DNA of 64,000 nucleotides from Rosa chinensis. Its lineage: Eukaryota; Streptophyta; Magnoliopsida; Rosales; Rosaceae. The position numbers and the translations under genes are program-made. Below the pieces are notes generated by a model that had not been told where the DNA came from, did not search any database, and saw only the letters and a program-made list of their open reading frames with translations. Positions 35,601 through 47,098 of this stretch are shown here, piece by piece. Position 1 is the first letter of the stretch, and every line of letters starts with the position of its first letter. The DNA lies in NCBI RefSeq assembly GCF_002994745.2, contig NC_037093.1, positions 20,905,555 to 20,969,554 of the forward strand, written 5' to 3'.

Positions 35601-36845
35601 CGATGTTTAATGCATTGAAACAATACGGTTGTTCACGAACAGCCTCGTTTCAATGCTCGAAGCTCCGCCAAAATGGTGTTGCTTGCAGCTCTTAGGTGCT
35701 CTCCAATGCTTAACGCATCGAAACGATACGGTTGTTCATGAACAGCCTTGTTTCAGTGCTCAAATCTCCCTTGAAATGGTGTTGCTCACGCATGACTCAA
35801 GCTCTTCCTAAGATGACATTGCCGTGGTCCTCCTACCAAAATTTTAGGAGAATGAAACAAGCAGAGGAATGGAAGTGCTTGCAACTCTTCAATTGTGAAT
35901 GAGAGAAAATAATAAAGTGCTATAGCACTCTTTTCTCTATTCAAAGTAAAAGAGACGGTGTACTTGACATGGTTTCAAATTTCTCCTACAAGTATTGAAC
36001 AGAGCCATCACACCTCCTGCAGGGAAAGAATTCAAGCTCTCTAATTCTTGTTTGGCATGTGGTACCAACTTGAAAAGTCAAACGGTGGAGAAGTAACTAA
36101 GGCCTGCATACAAAAGACAAATGCTTTGAAATCAATATAAAAGCAATTGAAAAATGTATGGCTGCAAGTTAATTAGCAAAGACAATCTCCAGATGCTTGC
36201 AAGTCTTTATAATTAAACTTTTGCTTTTGCTTTGTTTCTTGAGGCGGTGACTTAATAATGGAAGAAGACAAAATAGAGGCGACTTAATTGGTGGAAGAGA
36301 ACTCCAGAATGAAAGGAGGTTCTCACCGAATGCTCGAAGAACAGCCAAAAGATCAATGAGTATGTGGTTTACGACAGAGAGCATTGACAAGTGAAAACAA
36401 GAAAGGTCAATTGTCAACTACATGCAAGATGATGAGTTTGAGCGGCAAATTTTGTCCTAACCAAACTTGCTAAGCCAAAAGATAATCATACAAGCATTAA
36501 TATTAATGCAACCTATTCATATCTCCACACGAACATGGTGCATTCTTTGATAAAAACTCAAGTCAAAGTGGCAGCATTTTGAAGGCTTCCGGGACAAGGA
36601 TCCAAGACTTCTCAAAGGTTGATATGGGACAGAACAGTTAATGGATTTACAAAATATATGTCCATTAATTTCCAAGTCCAACAGCAAAGTTTCATGGAAC
36701 AGGGGATACCATAGAAGTTAAAATTAATTTCAGAAGAAAGTGAAGAGTTTCCAGGATTCTCAAAATTCCGAGTTATTGGGCCTCCTACAAGAAAAGGAAG
36801 CAAGCCCAGTTTATAGGAGTTCACTTCAAATCTTGAGCTCTGAAT
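32629..36845. other. Block between the inverted arms, no recognised gene
   Basis: AT-rich sequence with intron-like signals ('gaacacctggtaag', 'aaaaggtgagtca', 'cctgcaggttgttgg') but no protein family that I recognise. A loose duplication of about 400 bp links 33205-33270 and 33600-33690 ('atcagctttccaccgccaa' and 'atcagcttttaaccgccaag'). TATA-like sites lie at about 34590 (minus) and 35224 (plus). Short frames of 60-106 codons are not supported as genes. Confidence 0.4.
35605..35795. repeat. Tandem duplication of about 100 bp
   Basis: 'gcattgaaacaatacggttg' at 35612 recurs as 'gcatcgaaacgatacggttg' at 35714, each followed by 'ttca.gaacagcct.gtttca' and 'aaatggtgttgct'. Confidence 0.8.
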
Positions 36846-36849
36846 TGAA

Positions 36850-37885
36850 AACCCGATTCGTCAAAATGACATGCAATGACTCGACGTAAAGCTCAACTCT
36901 TCGCAATGGGTGTCCAAATCACATATTTACTTGAGCCCATTTACTTTGAAGCTCGAGCCCAGTTTATGTGTTTGTCGACAAGAGCAGAGGCAGTGTATAG
37001 CCCATTTTCAAACCTTGGGCCCACTGCAAAGCTCGGTACATCGGGTCCCCGGATCAAGTCAAAGGACACTTTAACAAATTGGGTGTCCAAAAGAAATACA
37101 TTTGACGGGTTCAAAAAAAATACATACACCCATCAAACCCAAAAGTTGGTGCAAAATCTGAAATACGATCAGTTTGATTCCACAATGGGTACGTAGGAAA
37201 TCTAGCAACACCGACTAGATGCAACCTTAAGTCCAAACAGAATCCCTGACTCAACCAGTCAAAATTCAGCCAGTCCTAAATTGAATCATTGACTCCAGTC
37301 AAATTCTGCCAACACCAGAAATACAAACTCAAGAACTACAATGGTTTTATCCCTCCTTGAGGGTATGTAGGCAATCTAGCGACCCACTAGATGCAACCGC
37401 AAGTCCAAACAAAATCTCTGACTCCCTGGTTCATCCAATCCGAATCCCTGACCTCATCAGTCAAATTCCACCAAACACTAGGAAACGTCACAGCCTTTCC
37501 AAACAAATCGAATCCCTGGTTCACCTACACCAAATTCGTCTAAACACTATACTTATTCCAAAAAAACAATACCTTCCAATAGGTCATTCACCCATTGGAA
37601 TTCTTGAACTACGAATGGCTTGATCCCTTTCCAAGGGTACGTAGGCAACCCATTCAGATATCCGGGTGCAGCCACAAAAACAAAGAAACAAACACACATC
37701 CACAATTGGTTTCTTCATAAATGGAATCAAAGGGTGTTTCCCTGTATTGAGGATTGTAATTAAGAGACATATTCTGTCTTGAATGGGTCGAACCCGAAAT
37801 AATTAAAACTCTATTCTTTTAATGAATACGAGTGAAATTATGTTGGGTGACATTTACGCTCACTGTGTACAATTTTTCCTCAACA
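36850..37885 (-). mobile_element. Inverted right arm of the TGTTGAG family
   Basis: On the complement it matches the U3-like portion of 31213-31920, but contains an extra internal duplication: the 'ggttgcatctag..tgcctac.tacc' block occurs three times on this arm against two on the left. It is taken as part of a minus-oriented LTR. Confidence 0.6.
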
Positions 37886-38050
37886 ACGTGAATGCCTCCA
37901 ACTTTGACCAACCTCTTGCTTTGACCACTATTTGAATTTGAAGCTATCTTGTATCTTGATATTGCAACTGGAAAATAATTTCCATGGCTTGTGGTTTGTT
38001 GTATTTTTTTAAAATACTATTTTTATTATTATATTTTTTTTATTTCAACA
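37886..38050. other. Unassigned AT-rich segment between the right arm and resumed copia pol
   Basis: 165 bp with a T-rich end ('tatttttttt', 'atttcaaca'). It belongs neither to the inverted arm nor to recognisable Copia coding sequence. It could be a remnant of another insertion. Confidence 0.4.
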
Positions 38051-39830
38051 AACGCGTGGGAGGCCCGTGGGTTCGAAGGATACTTTGGCACATTCCAATC
38101 CTTTGATCATCAAGACTCAAAATTCGTCTCATGAGTATCTTCTGGGTTATGGTTATCGTTGGGGGACGTCTCAACGTCAGAACCTATTCCCGAGAATATA
38201 GAGCTCTTTGAAAATTACACTAGTGTATATGAGACATGGGATAGAAACTCCATCATAATTGATGATGAAGTTGCGCATTTCGTTGTGCATGAGTTTGTTG
38301 AGTCCGATAATATCAAACCACACTCCATTGATGAATGAATTCCAGAAATTTGGCCTAAATGGAAAGATGCAATACAGGTTAAGTTGGATTCTCTAACGAA
38401 GAGGAAGGTTTTGAGCCAATAATGCCAACACCTCCTGACATAAAACCTATTGACTAATGGGTCTTCGTTAGAAAGCTCGATGAGAAAAAGATATGGTAAT
38501 CTCGCCTTATGGGGCAAGGCTTCTCACAAAACGCCTTGGAATCGACTATTATGAGACATATTCTCTCGTAATGGAAGTCACTGCACTCCACTACCCTGTC
38601 AGTTTGGTAGTTTCCAAATAACTGAACATCCAACTTACAAATGTGGTCAACACGTATCTCTATAGGGATCTAGATACGGAATATACATGAAGGTTCATGG
38701 TGGACTTCATTTACCTAAGTCAAGTGGCTCTAGACCACGGTGCGCGTTTGCAATACGGTTAAAATGCTCACTAAAGTGACTACTTGATTGGGAAGAGATA
38801 TGCCCGCGCGTTTCCATAACAAGTTTCGGATTCTATCGCCGTTCATGTTGGACATGATCTTCATTAGAAGCCCTTAAAGAGTTAAGGGAAACCGCTGAAC
38901 ACTTGAAATCCGAGTTTGAGATGAAGGATTTTGGGAGAACACGATTATGTCTCGTTTTGAAACTTGAACATCGTGTTGATAGATGCTTAGGCATTTTGAC
39001 AAGGTCAAGCCTTCAAGCACCCTCATGATAGTCCGTAGTCTTGATCCTGAAAAGGATCCTCTTCGTCCAAAGGATGATGACGAATATGTGCTAGAGGCAG
39101 AAGTGCCTTACTTGAGTACAATAGGCACATTATTGTACTTAGCTCAACGCACAAGACCGAACATCTCATTTTCCATGAACTTGTTAGCTAGATATAGTTG
39201 TGTGCCAACACAATGCCATTGGATTGGTGTAAAAGATATCTTTCAGTACTTGAGATGTACGATTCATATGAGCTCGTTCTATCCCTACAGAGAGATGATG
39301 GATTCGGACCCATCACACACCAGGAACGCCGCCAACACTAACCTACGTCCACTATCCCTATCCTAAAATGACATGTGTTTTGGAAGGTTTTGCTGATGTT
39401 GGGTATCTCTCTGACCCACACAAAGGTCATTCCCAAACTGGTTAAGTGTTCACCATGGGTAAAAGACTGTAATATCTTAGAGGTCTATAGAACAAACCCT
39501 AGTCGCTCTATCTTCGAACAATGCAAAGATCATTGCTCTTCATGAAGTGGTTCATTAATGTATATGGATTGGATCCATAATTACGCATGTTCAAATAATT
39601 GTGGTATGAAGTCTACCTCAGATGAGCCTACAAGAATTTAGGATAATGCTGCTTATTTTGAACAAATAAAGCAAGGCTATATCAAAAGCGACAACACCAA
39701 GAATAATAAGCAACAATAGACTCTCCTCAAGATCAAAGTGAACTAGGTTCAATCTAAGGACAGTATGGCAAACTTGCTCACTAAGTCATTGCCTAAATTC
39801 CACTTTTGAGAAACATTGTGGTAGCATCGT
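38051..39830 (+). pseudogene. Ty1/Copia reverse transcriptase-RNase H region, degenerate
   Basis: Successive Copia landmarks appear in shifting frames: 'SIDE.IPEIWPKWKDAIQVKLDSL' near 38320-38400; the 'TNGSS' region near 38450; AEHLKSEFEMKDFG at about 38900-38940; and an open stretch at 38983-39366 with SLDPEKDPLRPKDDDEYV, AEVPYLSTIGTLLYLAQ, TRPNISFSMNLLARYS and GVKDIFQYLR. RNase H traces ('DNAAYFEQIKQGYIKSDNT', 'DSMANLLTKSLPK') follow to 39810. The catalytic YVDD motif before AEHLKSEF is lost (about 38850) and many stops are present, so the enzyme is inactive. Confidence 0.88.
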
Positions 39831-40015
39831 TTGTAGAAGTTATCCGAACTCCCATGACTGTAGTCATCAGGGGGAGATGTCTACATGTATGGTCTCGAAA
39901 TATGAAGGGTGTGTTGTGATCTTTTTCTCCTTCAACCGAGGTTATTTTTGTCCCACAGGGTTTTTGTTACTCGGTAAGGTTTTTTAATGAGGCAACGAGA
40001 GGAGCCTCATGTTTG

Positions 40016-40267
40016 GGCGACACAAGGGGGAGTGTTCAAGTAAATCCAGAATATGTGTCTGGCCCAAACTCGAGGTTACTTGCTCTAGTTGAAATATGGT
40101 TTATATTAGAGATATTCTCGGAGAATCTTAGGAGTATCCAATCAATGTACGATTATGTTTCCATGTACAACTCTATCTCTATGCTTGTAATCCTCTATAT
40201 AAAGAGGCCCCTATTATCAATGAAAGTATGATTCAATTCTCTCCCAATTTAGTTTTCCTTAAACAAA
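40016..40267 (+). mobile_element. Copia 3' polypurine tract and short LTR
   Basis: The tract acacaagggggag (about 40018-40030) is followed by TGTTCAAGTAAATCC at 40031. An LTR of about 237 bp ends near aaaca at 40267 and contains 'ctctatataaagaggcc', a TATA-like site. The tract-LTR order agrees with the plus orientation of the polyprotein remains. A matching 5' LTR was not found left of 18084. Confidence 0.65.
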
Positions 40268-40437
40268 AAGAAAATACCCCGCATGATTTAGCTGACCGCA
40301 AGGGCTATCTAGGCAATCCGCATGGGAATCGATTAATGGGCCACTGCGCATGGTAAATAGTTGGCTGGGTTTGTAGTTATTGTTAATTATTTATTTATTT
40401 GCGTTATTTCTTTTGCTTCTCACTATAATAATCCTTA

Positions 40438-41632
40438 GGATTAATTTCAGTTTACCCTCCTGAGGTTTGGGGGTGTCATCATTTCACCCCTGTACTTTCA
40501 ATTTTGAATTTTTACCCCCTAAACTTTCCAATTTCAATCAACTGTGTCCAATTTCTACTATTCCGTCTAAATTGGACGTTAAGTTTGACTTTTGAGGGCT
40601 AAAGTGGTCATTTCAACATAAAAAAATTTTAAAAAAATAAAAATTAAAAAATAATTTATTTATTTATTTATTTATTTTAAATTTTTAATTTTTTTGTTTA
40701 TTTTGTCTTCAACCTATACACCACAAGTTATAATAGGTTTATAAAAACAAAAAAAATACTCTAGTGGTTGAAAGCCGCTCGCTGGTCTATGATATTTGTG
40801 ATATATCTCTGATAAAGTGAAGAATTTTAGGATATATCCCCAATAAAGTGAAGAAATATTTGTAAAAAATAAATTTACACTTTATCTGTAAATAAATATC
40901 TGTATATCCCCAATAAAGTGAAGAAATATCTGTGTAAAATCATTTTTTGTCTACGATATTTGTGATATATCTCCAATAAATTGAAGAATTTTATGATATA
41001 TCCCCAATAAAGTGAAGAAATATCTGTAAAAAATGATTTTATACTTTATCTATAAATATCTGTATATCCCCAATAAAATGAAGAAATATCTGTGTAAAAT
41101 CATTTTTTATAGATATTTATTTACAGATAAAGTGTAAAATTATTTTTTACATATATTTCTTCACTTTATTGGGGATATATCCTAAATTCTTCACTTTATC
41201 GGAGATATGTCACAAATATAGTAGACCAGCGAGCGGCTTTCAACTACCTAGAGTTTTTTTGTTTTCATAAACCTATTATAACTTGTGGTGTATAGGTTGA
41301 AGACAAAATAAAATAAATAAATAATAAATAAATAAAAAAAATGAAGAAACAGAAAAAAAAAAAAAAAAAAACGAAGAAACAAAAAAAAAATAAAAAAGCG
41401 AAGAAACCGAAAAAAAAACTAAAAAACAGAAAAATTTTAAATTTTTTTTATGTTGAAATGACCATTTTAGCCCTCAAAAGTCAAACTTAAAGTCCAATTT
41501 GGACGGAATAGTAGAAATTGGACACGGCTGATTGAAATTGGAAAGTTTAGGGGGTAAAAATTCAAAATTGAAAGTACAGGGGGTGAAATGATGACACCCC
41601 CAAACCTCAGGGGGGTAAACTGAAATTAATCC
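40438..41632. mobile_element. Fold-back Mutator-like MITE, 1195 bp
   Basis: Flanking 9-bp direct repeats are TAATCCTTA (40429-40437) and AAATCCTTA (41633-41641), matching at eight of nine positions. Arms of about 400-450 bp are inverted copies: GGATTAATTTCAGTTTACCC at the left and its complement at the right end, through 'cctattataacttgtggtgt' to 'ccagcgagcggctttcaac'. The core between the arms repeats 'atatccccaataaagtgaag' five to six times. No coding capacity. The TIR family recurs at 63032. Confidence 0.88.
40800..41200. repeat. Core minisatellite of the MITE ('ccccaataaagtgaagaa')
   Basis: Alternating direct and inverted copies of 'atatccccaataaagtgaag' and 'cactttatctgtaaataaat' show that part of an arm was duplicated within the core. 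Confidence 0.75.
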
Positions 41633-41641
41633 AAATCCTTA

Positions 41642-42870
41642 TATTTATTTGTTTGACTTAATAAGGGTAATCAGGATTGTTCAAAATTTGGTGAATTTTT
41701 TTAGAGCTTCACTTTATAGTACCTAGCGTTATACTTGTGCGATGGCCAGAGTAATAACCCGGAACATGATGTGTTTTGATCTCAATTTCAGTAACTAAAA
41801 AAAATAAAAGTTAGGAAACTGCCTACCGGAATTTTTGGATTGAATTATGTTTTTCACCCACTCTTTGATGCGATTTTTTTTTCTAATTTTCTTTATTTGA
41901 TTTTGATATTTTACCATAATGACATTTTAGATGCTGTATATATGAATTAAATTTTATTCAAATGACATATATAGCAATTCAAATTTTGGTGAAGCCTTTA
42001 GACACCAAAAGAAGGGCCTCCATTATAGAGTATCTAGAAGATCAATCATTGGTCTAAAAAAATCTAATAAACTATTACGTAGGGTGCTGCCACAAATCTA
42101 CTACAATAGCTCATTATGTTCATTTCATAGCTAGTTATCTCTCTCGTCGGTAAAATGAATAGTTCATTAAGAAATTAAACCTTATGCGTCTAAACAGATC
42201 CATTTTTGTAAAGCTATAAAATAAAAATTTCTCTTTTTGAAAGTTTACACAGTGTCAAGCTCATTTCAAACTTTCTCCCTAAGTTTTGTCATCTTTAGAT
42301 GATCTGAAAAGATTACTTGAAAATTATTCAGTCTACTGACCATGGACGATCACTAAAGAGTCAACACCACCAAATGAGTGATTTTGATGGTGTTGACTTC
42401 GTCTTTACCTTTCCTATAATTTTCATAGCCGGAGCCTAGTCCAAATATGAATGAGGAATGAGAAATCTACCTTAAGGGAGAAGGCATAATAGAAAATTTT
42501 TGCCGAAAACTTTTGGAGATAAGTTTCTCCTTCCTCGATCATATTTAGACGAGGCTCCATTTATGAAAGTTATAAACAATGTAGATACAAAACCAACATC
42601 ACTGTATCACTCGTTTTGATAATGGTTGACCCGATAGTGAATATTGATCGTCGGTGGATGAATACACTTGGAAAATTACTAGCACTGTTCTTACATTGTA
42701 TATATGAACTAAATGTCAAGTAAACTGAAATTAAAACGTACATTAACTTGGAAATGCTAATCTATAAATAAAACTAATCTTTTTTTTTTTTAAATGGACA
42801 CGACCTCTTAGTGATAGGATGAAACGGACTGCCGCTAGATTCATTTTCGCTCAACAACAGTGGGAAAACT
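41642..42870. other. AT-rich intergenic sequence, nothing identified
   Basis: No open frame with family resemblance. A weak imperfect inverted repeat spans about 42300-42600 ('gagcctagtccaaatatga' against 'tcatatttagacgaggctcc'), possibly a decayed MITE. Confidence 0.4.
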
Positions 42871-43101
42871 GTGCTATTTGTAATGATACTTCTTCGTGAT
42901 AGAGTTATCTTTATGTTATATCATCGCTATGTCAAAGCAAATGGAGTAGCCAATCGTGCACTCTTTGCTAATTGGTGCATATTAGACTATATAGATTTTA
43001 TGGAGACTCTTGATATTATTTCACGATGTTCTCTTGATGTTTATTGTAATCTGGGGTTTAGAAGGCTCTACATTTCCCCCTATATTATGCAGCTTCATTA
43101 A
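42871..43101 (+). pseudogene. Possible RNase H-like (LINE-type) C-terminal remnant
   Basis: The frame contains 'RYVKANGVANRALFANW' and, further on, 'METLDIISRCSLD'. This has the spacing of the RNase H domain tail of plant LINEs and LINE-derived RVT_3 proteins ('R.AN.VA..LA.FA', then '...P..I...L..D'). The catalytic acidic residues upstream are not seen, and the region before 42871 does not continue the domain. Short and isolated, so the call is tentative. Confidence 0.4.
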
Positions 43102-45586
43102 TCAAAATTTGAGTGCAACCGCACCGGCTTCTTTAAAATAATAATAAGTAAAATTAAAAAAAAATAATAATAAGTGCTGCAATTTTTTCGTACCTCACGT
43201 GTGAAACCATTTAGCTAAATGACAATTAGAATCTTGCACGTGTAGCTATATGATAAAAGACAACTTACGTAGGGAGTTTCGTACATGCTCACGTCATAAT
43301 TAAGTTAAGCCTAGTACATGATATTAAAATCAAATCTAAAGTCTTTGTAATTATCCTAGGTATAACTAAGATTCAACTAACACGTTCTTGTCATTACTTT
43401 TAAAAAAATAATAATAATGCATCTTTAACATTGCTAATCATTTCAATTAATTTATAATTCATGATCAGCTAATTAACAAAGTTAATAAGGTTGACAAGAC
43501 CCAAACCACAAATTAGAGTCCTGAAAAAGCTGCATGCATGTGCATATGTCTGTTCAGAAATTAAAATGAAAAAAATGTGATGCTTCAAGTACATTTCCGT
43601 GGGACCAATAATCAGTAGGAAGTACATTTACTAGTGGGTCTAGTGCCCTACTGATCCCATTTTTGTCTGTTAATAAATGAGTTACCTGAAGAATTTTGTT
43701 ACCTCCTACTCCGATTATTTATGATTTGTTATTACTACGCATCTAATGATATCATTGTCAATTACTACTAGACAAAAAACCTACTTAATTGTCCGTAGTT
43801 AATTGATGATTACTTCTCAATTGTTAATTACTATTTACTAATAGTTTTTGAATATGGATAACACATGCATCCCTCTGACTCTAAGTCTAAACCTCAATAT
43901 ATCTGCCTTGAAAAGTTTTTCGTTTCAGGCTTTCAGCTAAAGAAAAAGAGGGCTTTAAATAAAATATTATTGTTGTTTGGTTCGTTGAGGTTTTTACGTA
44001 TATTGCTGCTGTTTGTTTATTTATTCAATTACATGGATTTCTAATTATCAAGTAGCATCAGTGCCTTGCATTCGATGACTAGAAGAAGTCAACTTAGCAG
44101 ATCGAACGGACGTGTTTATGCTATATGTCGGGTTCTAATTTGGTTTCTGGTGCTGATCAGTTTGGCGTGGAGTGCTACACTATTAATTTTGTTTTAATTT
44201 TTTTGTTTTTATGACAACTACACTACTAATTTTCGTAGTCACATTATTGGCCTTAGAAGTTGAGAGAGAGAGAAAGAGAGAGATGGCCTAGACGCCAGTG
44301 GGGGGGGGGGGGGGGGGGGGGGATGGGGCTTAAAAGTCAATAATTGTGGAAACTTTTGTGTGCTAATACCTATTAATTGCATTAGGGAGAAAGGCTAGTG
44401 ATGGCACAAGCCCCCAGTTGGCACATACTGGGTCCGCCAGTGATTATGAGTAGAGTAGTAAATAAATTCTTGGATCGGACTAAACGGGGAAAAATTGCGG
44501 ACGACAGGAAATTATAAGAATTTGGTATGAGGTTTATTAGTTTGATTATGTATAGGGTCACCATAATAAGAACATGAATTTTAATAGTTCAGTTTGATAT
44601 TAAACCATTAACATGATAAGAACCATAAACATAAAGTAGTCTAATGTCGACAATTTGAGTACTTGCATAGTCCTCTTCAATCTGTAGCCATCCCACGGTG
44701 AAAAATTCCAGTCGCTGTAAGAATTAAAGAACTTTACCACCGGCAGAGAATATCTCTCTATATTAACAGCTTTATCAAGTTATAAAACCTTGTTGAATAG
44801 CACAATCCATCATATATACAGCAAACAACCAAAGCCAATAAGGTTAGGAATTTTTGGTGACAAAAAAATGGAGGAATCAAAACCCTCCATCCCCTTGATT
44901 TACTTTTCACTCGTAATTGACTAGATGCAGTAAATTTTCTAATTATACTATATATGGAAGTTGAGTTTACTATTCACAACTGTTCATGTAATAGTAAAAT
45001 AACAATTTTAACCCTGGTCTTCTCCCACAATTACACGTTTGCCATATATATGAAAAGACGTTTTTGACCTTCAATTGTTTATTAATTACAGGCTGCTATC
45101 TTTTGATAGTTTTGTTATTCGGTGTCTGAGCTTTGAATTGATATAGACTTTGTTTGATATGCACACAGCCATGATCTCCAGTCCATAGCCTCCCTTTATT
45201 TGATCATTCTAATTTCTTTACAAGAACAAAACCCGTGGCAAAGTACGGGCCAATTTTCTAGTTATATTGATACGAAAGTTTAAACAAAAAATTCCCTATT
45301 AAAGGAGTTCAAGAAGATGTGATAGCTTCTGAATAAATTGTCCTTGACTTTAGATTGTGTTCTATTTCAAGTTCGACGTACGTGTAAGGTCGAAATTAGT
45401 AAAATCAATCAAGCTAATGTGATAGCTTAGCAAATTGTTCCCAGTACACGTGAAAAACATAATTTCGGCTTCCCAACAAAAGAAAAACATAAATTATTTA
45501 TGAAATATTAATAAAATGTTGAAAATATGGATCAGGTCCTACCAGTTGAGCTAAGCTGTTTTATGTTAGCATGCATATTCTGCCGC
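43102..45586. other. Intergenic sequence and distal upstream region of the SABATH gene
   Basis: AT-rich with no supported gene. It includes a (GA)n stretch near 44261-44284 and a pure G run at 44300-44322. The part nearest 45587 presumably contains promoter elements, but none could be assigned confidently beyond the TATA box. Confidence 0.5.
44300..44322 (+). repeat. Homopolymer run of 23 G
   Basis: An unbroken poly-G tract followed by atgggg. It could form a G-quadruplex, but homopolymer length is error-prone in assemblies. Confidence 0.85.
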
Positions 45587-45593
45587 TATAAAT
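45587..45593 (+). promoter_or_regulatory. TATA box of the intact SABATH gene
   Basis: tataaat lies 75-81 bp upstream of the start codon at 45668, a normal plant spacing for a TATA box plus a short 5' leader. The leader is A-rich. Confidence 0.65.
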
Positions 45594-45667
45594 ATGCGAG
45601 TGTTCTAGTAGAAATATGGACCAAAACAGAAAGAGAAAACCAATCAAAAACGTAAGAGTTTAAGATA

Positions 45668-47098
45668 ATGGAGGTAGAGCAAGTTCTTCACATGAATGGC
45701 GGAGATGGCAAATTAAGCTACGCAAACCACTCACTTCTTCAAGTTACTCTCTCTCTCTCTCTCTCAATTTTATTTTCTTTATGAAAAAGATTAACATGGT
45801 CCTAGCTGTTTCAATTTGTTTTAGAGAGCTGTGATTTCGACGGTGAAGCCTATAGTGGATGCAAGCATAGAGGAGCTCTGCAGCACTCTCTTCCCGGAGT
45901 GCCTGAAAATAGCGGACTTGGGATGCTCTTCGGGACCCAATACCCTACTGGTAGTATCAAACATCATAGCCAACATCCAGAACACGTTTCGGAAGCACAA
46001 CCTTCCCCCGCCATCCCTCCAAGCATTCTTGAATGACCTTCCCCGGAACGATTTCAACACGGTGTTTAGGTCACTGCCTGGCTTCTATAACAAGCTCCAT
46101 GAAGAACATGAGAACAAGTCAGGTCCTTGTTTCATTGCAGCAATGCCTGGTTCCTTTTATGGGAGGCTCTTTCCTGACAACTCTCTCCACTTTGTTCATT
46201 CTTCTTGTGCTCTCATGTGGATCTCTGAGGTAAATACTCTTGACTGTCGTTTGTACGTCGGTTTTGTTCTTCTTGTTTTTTTTTTTTTCCTTCTTTATTT
46301 AAAAAAAAAAAAATCCTAGTTCAAACTAATCTATTATGCTAATATATGCCTCAATGATTGACTAATGGAAATTCAACATGATCTCTATGCGCAGGTCCCA
46401 AAAGGTTTGGTGACGAAAGGAGGAGAGGGACTGAACAAGGGGAACATATATATAGCCAAGACAAGCTCGCCCGCTGTGTTCAATGAATATTTTGATCAAT
46501 TCAAAAGGGACTTCAGAGTCTTTCTGAGGTCTCGGGCACAAGAGCTAGTCCCGGGAGGTAGTATGGTCCTCACAACAATGGGCAGCATAAATAGCAAAGA
46601 TCCCCTCTGCATTTGGGAATTTGTCGGATTAAAACTCCATGACATGGTTTTAGATGTATGCATGTGCCAGGCATTAGATTTCTTCATTTTGGGAACTATA
46701 ATCTTTCTCTTACTAACATACTATGATGAATTTTTCAGGGTTTGATTGAAGAGGAAAAATTGGACACATTCAATTTGCCATACTACGCACCAACAACGGA
46801 TGAGGTGAAAGAGGTTATCGAGGCTGAAGGTTCTTTTACCCTGCAAAGCCTCGAAGTTTTCAGAAATGACTGGGACTCTTATATAAAACAAGCAAACTGT
46901 GGCTTTGACAAGAATGCGAGGGCAGCCATACTGTCCATTGACATAAGAGCTGTGGGAGAGCCTATTCTGGCCAGCCAATTCAGAGAGGAAGCCATGGACG
47001 ATTTGTTTCGCAGGTTTGAAGAAGATGTTCTGGATCACATGGAAAAGGAGAAGTGCCAGTTCATCAACCTGGTTATCTCGTTAACTAAGAAGCGTTGA
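45668..47098 (+). CDS. SABATH-family SAM-dependent methyltransferase (four exons, 366 aa)
   Basis: Exons 45668-45742, 45825-46229, 46395-46655 and 46739-47098 join in phase 0 to give 366 residues, the usual SABATH length (about 360-385). The family methylates carboxyl groups of small metabolites such as salicylate, benzoate, jasmonate or IAA, or nitrogens in xanthine alkaloids. Visible motifs are [12 protein letters not shown] at the start, Gln25 (a substrate carboxylate contact in Clarkia SAMT), the SAM motif [12 protein letters not shown] (about residues 59-70), [18 protein letters not shown], and [12 protein letters not shown] with Trp157 equivalent to SAMT Trp151. Met156 matches the SAMT-type Met150. 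Cys153 stands where SAMT has Tyr147, which is unusual. All introns are GT-AG. A poly(A)-signal-like aataaa is at 47169. Substrate cannot be assigned; salicylate or benzoate are only possibilities. Confidence 0.9.

Larger units (their letters stand above)
31213..37885. mobile_element. Insertion block bounded by large inverted repeats inside the copia pol
   Basis: The left end TGTTGAGCAAAAATAG and the right end, read on the complement as TGTTGAGGAAAAATTG, begin two related segments in opposite orientation. Matching landmarks on both arms are 'gagttttaattattt', 'ggatcaagccattcgtagtt', 'caaaccattgtagtt', 'accagggattc' and 'gtgccgagctt'. No matching target duplication flanks the block (gatgc left, acgtg right), so it is not a simple terminal-inverted-repeat transposon. 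The likelier reading is two LTRs of one family in opposite orientation. Confidence 0.65.

Noticed and set aside
31213..37885. A single long-TIR DNA transposon
   Set aside because: The flanking bases (gatgc left, acgtg right) show no target duplication, and the left arm has LTR organisation with a TATA box, so two opposed LTRs fit better.
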